This document shows positions 9,344 to 16,564 of a DNA stretch of 64,000 bases, one piece after another. Both the position numbers and the translations under genes were made by a program. The stretch is taken from positions 213,046-277,045 of the forward strand of contig VOIU01000003.1 of NCBI GenBank assembly GCA_007896885.1, written 5' to 3'. Position 1 is the first letter of the stretch. Each line of letters starts with the position of its first letter. The stretch is from Bacteroidaceae bacterium HV4-6-C5C (GTDB lineage: Bacteria; Bacteroidota; Bacteroidia; Bacteroidales; Bacteroidaceae). Below the pieces are notes generated by a model. It did no database searches and was not told the DNA's origin. It saw only the letters and a program-made list of their open reading frames with translations.

Positions 9344-10095
9344 GTGAAGAAAACAAGATAGGAGTCTATAATTTTGTCGCAGAACCGTTTCATGTTGATT
9401 TTACGGGTCGGCTGACTATGGGGGTTTTGGGCAATCACTTACTCAATTGTGCCGGGTTTCATGCCACCGAGCGTGGATTTGGTATCGCAACACTTAATGA
9501 GGATAATTATACCTGGGTACTTTCACGTCTGGCTATTGATTTGAATGAAATGCCTTATCAATATGAAGAATTCAACATTAGCACATGGGTGGAAAATGTC
9601 TATCGGTTGTTTACCGATCGTAATTTTGCCATTATGGGCAAAGACGGCAAAAAGATAGGATACGCCCGTTCTGTTTGGGCAATGATCAATCTATCCACTC
9701 GTAAACCGGCTGATCTATTGGCTTTACATGGTGGAGGCATCACCGATTATATTTGCAAAGATGAGCCTTGTCCCATTGAAAAGCCATCGCGCATAAAAGT
9801 AAGCGCGACTGAGCCTGTAGGTAAAATTGAAGCCAAATATAGTGATATAGACATTAACGGACATTTCAACAGTGTGCGTTATATCGAACATATACTCGAT
9901 CTCTTTCCACTTTCATTTTATAAAGAAAAACGCATAAGCCGTTTTGAGATGGCTTATGTGGCTGAAAGCTATTATGGTGATGAGCTTTCATTTTACAGAG
10001 ATGAAACGGACGAGGGGATTTACGAGGTAGAGGTTAGAAAGAATGGCAATGAAGTGGTTTGTCGTTCGAAAGTGATATTTGATAATAATATTTAG
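9340..10095 (+). CDS. Acyl-ACP thioesterase inside the ilv operon
   Basis: 251-residue protein of the acyl-ACP thioesterase family (FatA/FatB-like, PF01643), which releases fatty acids from acyl carrier protein. Two hot-dog halves are visible. The first contains NCAGFHATERGFGIATLNEDNYTWVL within about 30-60 (a stretch typical of FatA/FatB). The second has KYSDIDINGHFNSVRYIEHILD near 170, with the Asp/Asn/His active-site pattern DxNxHxN. It overlaps ilvN by 4 bp and precedes ilvC by 45 bp. Placement in a branched-chain amino acid operon suggests a link to branched-chain fatty acid supply, but that is inference. Confidence 0.88.
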   Translation: MSEENKIGVYNFVAEPFHVDFTGRLTMGVLGNHLLNCAGFHATERGFGIATLNEDNYTWVLSRLAIDLNEMPYQYEEFNISTWVENVYRLFTDRNFAIMGKDGKKIGYARSVWAMINLSTRKPADLLALHGGGITDYICKDEPCPIEKPSRIKVSATEPVGKIEAKYSDIDINGHFNSVRYIEHILDLFPLSFYKEKRISRFEMAYVAESYYGDELSFYRDETDEGIYEVEVRKNGNEVVCRSKVIFDNNI

Positions 10096-10140
10096 TAATA
10101 ACAGGCTGTATAAGGCAGCCAATTAAAAACAAAGTAAAAA

Positions 10141-11184
10141 ATGGCACAGATGAATTTTGGCGGTGTTGTCGAAAATGTGGTAACCCGCGAAGAATTTCCT
10201 TTGGAGAAAGCTCGTGAAGTATTGAAAGACGAAGTTATTGCAGTAATTGGCTATGGCGTTCAAGGTCCTGGACAATCACTGAACTTACGTGACAATGGAT
10301 TTAATGTAATCGTAGGTCAACGTCCGGGTAAGACTTTTGATAAAGCAGTGGCAGACGGCTGGGTTCCTGGCGAGACATTATTTGGCATAGAAGAAGCTTG
10401 TGAAAAAGCTACAATCATTCAGGTATTGCTTTCTGACGCTGCTCAGATTGAATGCTGGCCTGCAATAAAGAAACATCTGGCTCCGGGTAAGGCATTATAC
10501 TTCTCTCATGGTTTTGCTATTACTTATAAAGATCGTACAGGAATCGTTCCTCCTGCTGATGTGGATGTTATATTGATTGCTCCTAAAGGTTCAGGCACCT
10601 CATTGCGTACTATGTTCCTCGAAGGTCGTGGCTTGAATTCTTCATTTGCAATTTTCCAGGATGCTACCGGCAAAGCTTGGGATCGTGTTGTTGCTTTGGG
10701 TATTGGTGTTGGTTCCGGATATCTGTTTGAAACTACATTCAAGAAAGAAGTATATTCCGATTTGACAGGTGAACGCGGTACTTTGATGGGGGCTATTCAG
10801 GGCTTACTTTTAGCGCAATACGAAACTTTACGTGAGAATGGGCACACTCCTTCTGAAGCATTCAATGAAACGGTTGAGGAATTAACCCAATCATTAATGC
10901 CGTTGTTTGCTAAGAATGGTATGGACTGGATGTATGCTAACTGTTCAACAACAGCTCAACGTGGTGCACTCGACTGGATGGGTCCGTTCCACGATGCTAC
11001 CAAACCGGTATTTGAGAAATTATATAGCGAAGTTAAGCAAGGACATGAAGCTCAGCGTTCCATTGACTCTAACTCTCAGCCTGATTATCGTGAAAAACTT
11101 AATGCAGAATTAAAAGCATTGCGTGAAAGCGAAATGTGGCAGGCTGGTGCGGTGGTCCGTAAGCTCCGCCCTGAGAATAGCTAA
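10141..11184 (+). CDS. ilvC: Ketol-acid reductoisomerase
   Basis: Second common step of valine/isoleucine synthesis: Mg-dependent isomerisation and NADPH reduction of acetolactate or acetohydroxybutyrate. The 347 residues are typical of the short class I enzyme. A Rossmann motif VIGYGVQGPGQSLNLRDNG is seen near 36-54. APKGSGTSLR near 148 and the metal-binding acidic helices of the knotted C-terminal domain (DLTGERGTLMGAIQGLL near 207) follow. It is the last gene of the operon, followed 45 bp later by a strong hairpin terminator. Confidence 0.97.
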   Translation: MAQMNFGGVVENVVTREEFPLEKAREVLKDEVIAVIGYGVQGPGQSLNLRDNGFNVIVGQRPGKTFDKAVADGWVPGETLFGIEEACEKATIIQVLLSDAAQIECWPAIKKHLAPGKALYFSHGFAITYKDRTGIVPPADVDVILIAPKGSGTSLRTMFLEGRGLNSSFAIFQDATGKAWDRVVALGIGVGSGYLFETTFKKEVYSDLTGERGTLMGAIQGLLLAQYETLRENGHTPSEAFNETVEELTQSLMPLFAKNGMDWMYANCSTTAQRGALDWMGPFHDATKPVFEKLYSEVKQGHEAQRSIDSNSQPDYREKLNAELKALRESEMWQAGAVVRKLRPENS

Positions 11185-11228
11185 TAATTTTCTCTGTTAG
11201 TTTTTACAGAAACTGGATTAGGATATAA

Positions 11229-11262
11229 ATTAGGGGTATTGTGTAATACCCCTAATTTTTTT
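11229..11262 (+). terminator. Rho-independent terminator of the ilv operon
   Basis: Perfect 12-bp stem ATTAGGGGTATT (11229-11240) / AATACCCCTAAT (11245-11256), loop GTGT, then a T-run to 11262. Confidence 0.92.
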
Positions 11263-11264
11263 CA

Positions 11265-11763
11265 TACTGCCTTTATTTTATTATCACATATTTCTTTCGA
11301 GAATATCTCCGTTTTAGTTGTTTCCTTCATCATAATGCGATAATTCACACTCTCCCCCCTAGAGTTTTCTTCCTGTTTTTAATTGCACTGCTTGCACCAA
11401 TGATGCTAACAGCTTAATATATAGCATGATACACGGGTGCAATTGAGCGAAACAGCAGGGTGTAATTAAATTTAATTGCACCGCTTGTTTTTGAGGATAA
11501 TATTCTGATATACAAGTTTATATGTGTCTTTTTGTAGGGTGTAAGTAAGAAATTACCGTGCGATTTTATCCTTAAAAACAGTCGTTTTTTCATTCAATTC
11601 TTCTCATTTTAGGCGTATATGGCAAGCATTCTTCTAGCTTAGTCTAATGGTAAATAAGTAAGTTGCAATAATTCCAGAGATATTCAATCTTAAACTATAA
11701 ATAATTTATCCTTTTTCTTATTTATTCTGCTTACCTTTACAGATAGTTATAAAATAATACAAA
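11265..11763. other. Non-coding spacer with a degenerate repeat cluster
   Basis: About 500 bp with no credible gene. A cluster at 11378-11487 repeats one motif four times. TTTAATTGCACTGCTTG (11378-11394) and TTTAATTGCACCGCTTG (11471-11487) are direct copies with one mismatch. GGGTGCAATTGAGCG (11435-11449) and AGGGTGTAATTAAA (11457-11470) are inverted copies. The last two copies abut as an imperfect palindrome. The remainder is AT-rich sequence in which I see nothing definite. Confidence 0.55.
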
Positions 11764-12200
11764 ATGGAGACTTTTGATTTCTCGGAAGTACCTTATAGTT
11801 TTGGTGTATGCGCAGCCAATACTTGTCCCAAGGCTTCCGTTTGTTTGCGTCATATTGCTTTAGAGCATGCTCCCGTAAAATACCTTTTTTACCCACTCTG
11901 ACTCCCAACAAACTGGCTTCCATGAAGGATCGTTGTGAATATTTCCGTTCGGTGGAGAAAATACGCTATGCTAAAGGTTTTATACATACACTAAATGCTT
12001 TGACCGTTGGTGTTGCCGGAACATTCCGTTGGCGACTTATTTTGCATTTTGGGCGTAAGAATTACTATCTTGTTCGTAAAGGAGATTTGCTAATTAAACC
12101 TGCTGATCAGCAATTTATCGTCCGACTGGCCCAAGAATCGGGTCTTCAACTCGATGATTATTTTGACGATTATGTAGACGGTTATAATTGGGAAGATTAA
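11764..12200 (+). pseudogene. DUF6078-like gene broken by a one-base frameshift
   Basis: The ATG at 11764 opens METFDFSEVPYSFGVCAANT, with the Cys-rich start typical of small Bacteroides proteins I recognise as DUF6078-like. The frame stops at TGA 11899-11901. The rest of the family pattern continues in another frame to TAA 12200 (FLPTLTPNKLASMKDRCEYF, then RYAKGFIH and a C-terminal DDYVDGYNWED). The break lies at six Ts, 11885-11890: adding one T restores a continuous reading of about 145 residues. It is therefore either a real one-base deletion or a sequencing error. No canonical slippery heptamer fits the required -1 shift. Function unknown. Confidence 0.7.
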
Positions 12201-12279
12201 GCTTATTCTCCCCTTAACAATAGGATTACACTTTCTTGTCTTACCTGACAATTCTTCTTCTCTTCTTATATTACAGTTT

Positions 12280-12319
12280 GTTCCTCTATTAGGAAATGCA
12301 AATTTCCTAATAGAGGAAC
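12280..12319. repeat. Perfect 18-bp inverted repeat with a GCAA loop
   Basis: The left arm 12280-12297 (GTTCCTCTATTAGGAAAT) and right arm 12302-12319 are exact reverse complements around GCAA (12298-12301), a GNRA-type tetraloop if transcribed. Two weaker hairpins with the same TTTCCT...AGGAAA core follow: TTTCCTTAGCAGGAAA near 12326 and TTTCTTAAGTGGGAAA near 12346. Confidence 0.85.
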
Positions 12320-12470
12320 ATTAATTTCCTTAGCAGGAAACTACCATTTCTTAAGTGGGAAATAACAATCTCTCTATATCAGAATGCTCACTTCTAAACT
12401 TGGGAACAAATGTAACTTATAATGGGAATCAATTTATTACAATAATATTTGTGAAAGTTGAATTTATTTC

Positions 12471-12500
12471 TTTGATTTGTAAGTCTGTTATATACTTTTG
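12471..12500 (+). promoter_or_regulatory. Promoter-like sequence upstream of the SusC remnant
   Basis: TTTG at 12471-12474, 18-bp spacer, TACTTTTG at 12493-12500. The spacer is one base short of the usual 19. The next credible start codon is 12734, leaving an unusually long leader of about 230 nt. Confidence 0.5.
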
Positions 12501-12733
12501 TTGATTATGAAAAGGTGAGAAAAATACAGTTAAATCTTATATTGATCTTATTCAATTTTCTGGTTCGACTGAGAATGCGGAAACTAGCCAATAATTGTTA
12601 TTATAGATTGTGATAATGAGGTTCATTTTTACCTCTCTCAGGAATTCCATATTTAATCAGAACAGTTGACTTAGGGAATAAGAGTGCCAACGGATATTTT
12701 ATAAAAGGAAGTATAGGTTAAATCATATAATAA

Positions 12734-13351
12734 ATGATTATGAATAAAATTATATTCCTTTTTTGTTGTTTCTTCTTTTGTTCTATTCAGACAAAAGCAG
12801 ATGATCGTCAGGGAGAATCACAATTCACAATTAAGTTTGTAGAACAACCCTTGGATTCTGCTCTCGTTCAGCTTGCAAAAGAAAGTGGATATCGTTTTGT
12901 TTTCCAAGACAATATTACTAACAAGCATACAAAAGTAAACCAATCTTTTGAGAATAAGACTATATCACAAATTCTTAATACATTACTTGCAAGCACAGAT
13001 TATAGCTATGCCATTGTCTATTCTTCGGTGGTTATTTATGAAAAGAAGATAGAACAAAACTCAAGAGTGATTCAAAAGAAAGAATCTAAGCCTTTTCTGA
13101 TAAAAGGCAAAATCGTAGACCGAGAAAACGGAGATGAGCTATGGGGAACAACCGTCTATATAAAGGGGGACGAATCTGTAGGAACGGTGGCAAAGAAGGA
13201 TGGAACTTTTTCCATTTACACAACAAATCCTAATGCTCTTCTTATAGTAGTATCTATAGGTTATTATCCTCAAGTGGTCTCTATTAAAGATGCCGGGTTG
13301 ATAAAGCTGGAACAGACGGAAGAATCGAAAAAAGTTGTCATAATTGGGTGA
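12734..13351 (+). pseudogene. N-terminal stub of a SusC-like TonB-dependent receptor
   Basis: 205 residues: a signal peptide (about 1-22), an STN (secretin/TonB short N-terminal) domain at about 30-100 (FTIKFVEQPLDSALVQLAKE), then a CarboxypepD_reg-like domain at about 122-195 (FLIKGKIVDRENGDELWGTT). The frame stops just after ESKKVVIIG, exactly where a SusC protein continues with a VVVGYG motif into plug and barrel, some 800 more residues. The bases after the stop read like decayed sequence in the same frame (Ala-Lys-Ala-Val-Lys-Lys with stops). The next gene starts 190 bp later, so plug and barrel are gone. No SusD partner is present. Confidence 0.8.
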
Positions 13352-13479
13352 GCTAAAGCTGTGAAAAAATAAGATCGGGATAGAGCGATAGAAAAAGAAA
13401 GGATTGAATCATTTTTCTTCGATTTATGAAAATAGGAATAGATTTGAAAGGTGTTATATTTATGGTTTTACAGTCACAT

Positions 13480-13510
13480 TTTGTTCATTAAAAACTTTAT
13501 ATTACTTTTA
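13480..13510 (+). promoter_or_regulatory. Promoter of the PL8 lyase gene
   Basis: TTTG at 13480-13483, a 19-bp spacer, TACTTTTA at 13503-13510 (one mismatch to TAnnTTTG). It lies 30 bp upstream of the ATG at 13541, so the lyase can be expressed independently of the SusC stub. Confidence 0.6.
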
Positions 13511-13540
13511 GCTGATCTTACTTAATAAAAATTCGAATAG

Positions 13541-15565
13541 ATGAATACTGCCATAAAGGCTATTTCTTTGAGTGTCTGCCTACTTGTTTTAAACACAGCG
13601 GTTTGTAAAGCCGGAGGTCCCCAACAGCTCACTCGACTGAAAGAGAATTATAAGAACATGCTACTTACCTACGCGTATAAAAATGACACATTGTCGGAAG
13701 ACTTAAGGCGAATTGAACCCGAAACGGAAGTTTCAGACAATGTGGTTGCAGATCTGCAGCAACGCTATCCATTTGATTTGGATAAAATGGCGTTTTATCT
13801 CTCTGCGCTGAATGAAAAAGGCATGTGGACGGATATTAACTATCAAGATAACAAACGTTCGGGATGGGAGCCTACAAAGCATGCCGAACGTATATTGGAA
13901 CTATCGAAACTATATTACACACGAGATACACGTTACTATCATTCGGCTGAAGTAATGAATAGCATTCATAGGGCCTTGCACTATTGGTTTAGTGCCAAAC
14001 TTCAATGTCGTAACTGGTGGTACAATCAGATAGGCATTCCCAAAATATTGGGAGCAGCTTTTATCCTTTTGGAAAATCAATTGACTCGGGAAGAAAAATT
14101 ATCTGCTATTGGAGTGATGCAAGCCTCACGTTTTGGTATGACCGGGCAGAATAAAGTTTGGTTGGCGGGCAACGTTCTTATATGTGCCCTTCTGAAAAAT
14201 GATGAACAACAAGTTAAGTCGGCTCGCGATACAATTGCATCTGAAATAGTGCTGGGACGTGAAGAAGGTATTAAAAATGACTGGAGTTATCATCAACATG
14301 GGGCGCAATTACAGTTTGGCAACTACGGACTGTCGTTCGTTACAAGTATGAGCTTCTTTTATAGTCTATTTCAAGGTACAGTTTATGCGTTTGACCGTCA
14401 ACAAATGAATATTCTTTCCTCACTTATCAACAAAGGTTATCGATGGACAATTTGGAATCGCTACATGGATATGAATGCATTGGGCAGACAACTATTCCAT
14501 AATGCACAACTGCACAAAGCGTACGGATTGGCTCTTGCAGCCGCCGAGCTTGATGTAAAAGAAAAATTTCCCAAAGATGCCAATACATTGGTTGGTCACA
14601 AGCATTTTGACAATTCCGACTATACGGTGCATCGTGCGGCTCATTGGATGGCTTCCGTAAGAATGTCATCGAATAGGGTGATAGGTACTGAACTGGTGAA
14701 CGAGGACAATCTAAAGGGATATTATCTGGGAGATGGAGCTACGTATTATTATACGCAGGGCGATGAATATTTGAATATCTTTCCGTTTTGGGATTGGAGA
14801 AAAATACCGGGAGTTACAGCTTACGAAGACAAAGCCCCACTTCCTGATATCAGTCGCACCCATTCAGGAAACCACACTGACAAAGTCGGGGGACTAAGTG
14901 ATGGATACCATGGAATGGCGGCTATGGAATTGAATCGCGATAGCTTAAAGGCTTACAAAGCATGGGTCTTTACAGACGACTTCGTCATTTGCATGGGAGC
15001 AGGCATCTCGACAAATAAGTCCCTTCCCGTAACCACTTCTATAGAGCAATGCCTCAAAAAAGGAGATCTTTTTTTATGGAACAAACGTGAGTGGTTACCT
15101 GTAAGCGAGGCCAAATTGCATGATAGTGATCTCCGCTTCTATCACAATCATATCGGCTATATTGTTTTGAATGCAGACACTTGCGTGGCTGAGGCAGGGG
15201 AGCGCACAGGGCAGTGGGCAGACTTCATGAAGATGTATACTCCTGCTGTTGTCACTGGAGAAACTGTTTCTATACATCTACGCCACGGTATACAGCCACA
15301 GCATGGGAGCTACCTATACATTGTACTTCCTGCTTCGAAGCGTGATAGTGTAAGCAGTTTTGACATAAAGAATGTGAGAGTTGTGCAGAATGACGATATA
15401 GCTCAAATCGTTTATCTTCCGCTTACCGAATGTTATTGGGCAGCAATATATCATCCTGGTAAAATGGTGATAGAAGGTGAGCCTTTTGTCGCAAATTTAT
15501 CTGGTATTTATAAATTGACAAAATCTGTTGGAAAGCTAAAAATAGAGCAAAAACGGGCTTTCTAA
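13541..15565 (+). CDS. Polysaccharide lyase family 8 (chondroitin/hyaluronan/xanthan lyase-like)
   Basis: Secreted lyase of 674 residues that would cleave an acidic polysaccharide by beta-elimination. A signal peptide covers about 1-24. The alpha/alpha toroid carries NWWYNQIGIP at 158-167 and WSYHQHGAQLQFGNYG at 248-263. In chondroitinase AC the catalytic His and Tyr are nine residues apart; here His253 and Tyr262 have the same spacing. KGYYLGDGATYYYTQGDEY and FWDWRKIPGVTA mark the central beta-sandwich. The family's Arg-x-x-x-Arg site appears as GRQLFHN, with Arg316 kept but the second Arg replaced by His320. Length fits chondroitinase AC (about 700). No sulfatase, SusD or glucuronyl hydrolase lies nearby, so the substrate is uncertain. 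Confidence 0.85.
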   Translation: MNTAIKAISLSVCLLVLNTAVCKAGGPQQLTRLKENYKNMLLTYAYKNDTLSEDLRRIEPETEVSDNVVADLQQRYPFDLDKMAFYLSALNEKGMWTDINYQDNKRSGWEPTKHAERILELSKLYYTRDTRYYHSAEVMNSIHRALHYWFSAKLQCRNWWYNQIGIPKILGAAFILLENQLTREEKLSAIGVMQASRFGMTGQNKVWLAGNVLICALLKNDEQQVKSARDTIASEIVLGREEGIKNDWSYHQHGAQLQFGNYGLSFVTSMSFFYSLFQGTVYAFDRQQMNILSSLINKGYRWTIWNRYMDMNALGRQLFHNAQLHKAYGLALAAAELDVKEKFPKDANTLVGHKHFDNSDYTVHRAAHWMASVRMSSNRVIGTELVNEDNLKGYYLGDGATYYYTQGDEYLNIFPFWDWRKIPGVTAYEDKAPLPDISRTHSGNHTDKVGGLSDGYHGMAAMELNRDSLKAYKAWVFTDDFVICMGAGISTNKSLPVTTSIEQCLKKGDLFLWNKREWLPVSEAKLHDSDLRFYHNHIGYIVLNADTCVAEAGERTGQWADFMKMYTPAVVTGETVSIHLRHGIQPQHGSYLYIVLPASKRDSVSSFDIKNVRVVQNDDIAQIVYLPLTECYWAAIYHPGKMVIEGEPFVANLSGIYKLTKSVGKLKIEQKRAF

Positions 15566-15589
15566 AAGTAAAAGTACTTCAAAAATCAT

Positions 15590-16066
15590 TTACTCATCTT
15601 CAGATTCTTCTTTCTTAATAAAGGTATACACAATCTTTTTGAAGAAGTACTTGCATACCCAAAAGTTAAGAACAATGGTAGCGGCAACAATCCAAAAGTC
15701 TATATCACCACGCCCATCTCCCAATGCTTTAATAAGGAAATACAATTGTATACCCAATGAACCACAAGCAATAATCAGGAAAGCGAATCTGGAAACAAGA
15801 AGCGGAATTTTTATCCAGAGTTTATTTTGACAGGCTTTAAAGATCGGAAGAGCAGGAAGGAGAGCTCTTACTTGTAATATGATGTAGTCCGAAAGAACAA
15901 CGAAAGTAAAAAAGTGCAAAAGTACACGAAGTCGCCAATAACCCAAATCTTCACCTTCATGGGGTGGTTGGGTTGTTCCATACAGAAAGACTAGTTGGAA
16001 ACTTAATAACACTATTGCTAATAGAATCAGCAATATACCTGCTAATATTTTATCGTTCTTTTTCAT
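15590..16066 (-). CDS. Four-helix membrane protein, function unknown
   Basis: 158 residues with four predicted membrane segments, at about 8-28, 46-66, 87-110 and 125-145. The C-terminus is charged and ends KKEESEDE. I recognise no domain. Its ATG overlaps the TGA of the zinc-ribbon gene by 4 bp (16063-16066), so the two are probably translated together. The PL8 gene converges on it with only about 25 bp between. Confidence 0.75.
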   Translation of the reverse strand: MKKNDKILAGILLILLAIVLLSFQLVFLYGTTQPPHEGEDLGYWRLRVLLHFFTFVVLSDYIILQVRALLPALPIFKACQNKLWIKIPLLVSRFAFLIIACGSLGIQLYFLIKALGDGRGDIDFWIVAATIVLNFWVCKYFFKKIVYTFIKKEESEDE

Positions 16067-16368
16067 TCTTCCAGGGGGGTGTAAAATTCGACTTTACCGC
16101 ATTTGGGACAAACATAAATGTCAAAACTCTCTCTGTTTACAAATGCTTCAAATATATTACCGAGGACACCAAGCCTGGTTCCTTCGTGAAATTTATAATT
16201 GCCAGAGAATACCAGTTTTACGTGACAATGTGTGCACTCTAAACTTCTGTTTCCAAATGGCATTTCTTCAGGCTCAATGACCCGGTTCTCGGTAAAGCTA
16301 TAGTTGCAATTCCAGCAGATTTCAAAGCTATCTTCTACTTCTTCATTACATTGAGGACAAATCTTCAT
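16063..16368 (-). CDS. Small zinc-ribbon protein
   Basis: 101 residues with three CxxC-type knuckles or pairs: CPQC/CWNC in the first 20 residues (a zinc ribbon), then CTHC near 45, and CPKCG near 90. It is likely a zinc-binding cytoplasmic protein; the ligand or partner is unknown. It is translationally coupled to the membrane protein at 15590-16066, which suggests the two act together at the membrane. The family is not otherwise recognised. Confidence 0.78.
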   Translation of the reverse strand: MKICPQCNEEVEDSFEICWNCNYSFTENRVIEPEEMPFGNRSLECTHCHVKLVFSGNYKFHEGTRLGVLGNIFEAFVNRESFDIYVCPKCGKVEFYTPLEE

Positions 16369-16564
16369 ACTATTTCTTTAAAAAAAAGATTATTCAATTA
16401 TGACATTTGTTAGTTGATATGAAGTATAATAATGCTTTTTTATGAGTATATATATTCATACGCAGCATATTTTATATACATCGCAAATGTATAAAAATAT
16501 CCGAATATGAATAGCTAATATGTTTATTTTTTTAGAAAAGTTTTCTAGAGTAATAATATTCTCT

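Larger units (their letters stand above)
12201..12733. other. Spacer between the DUF6078 remnant and the SusC remnant
   Basis: 533 bp, strongly AT-rich. It holds the GCAA-loop hairpin and its derivatives (12280-12361) and one promoter-like sequence (12471-12500). No coding frame is supported. Confidence 0.5.

Noticed and set aside
11885..11890. Programmed -1 frameshift site in the DUF6078-like gene
   Set aside because: The T6 run does not form an X-XXY-YYZ heptamer in the required phase and no downstream pseudoknot is obvious; a lost base is simpler.
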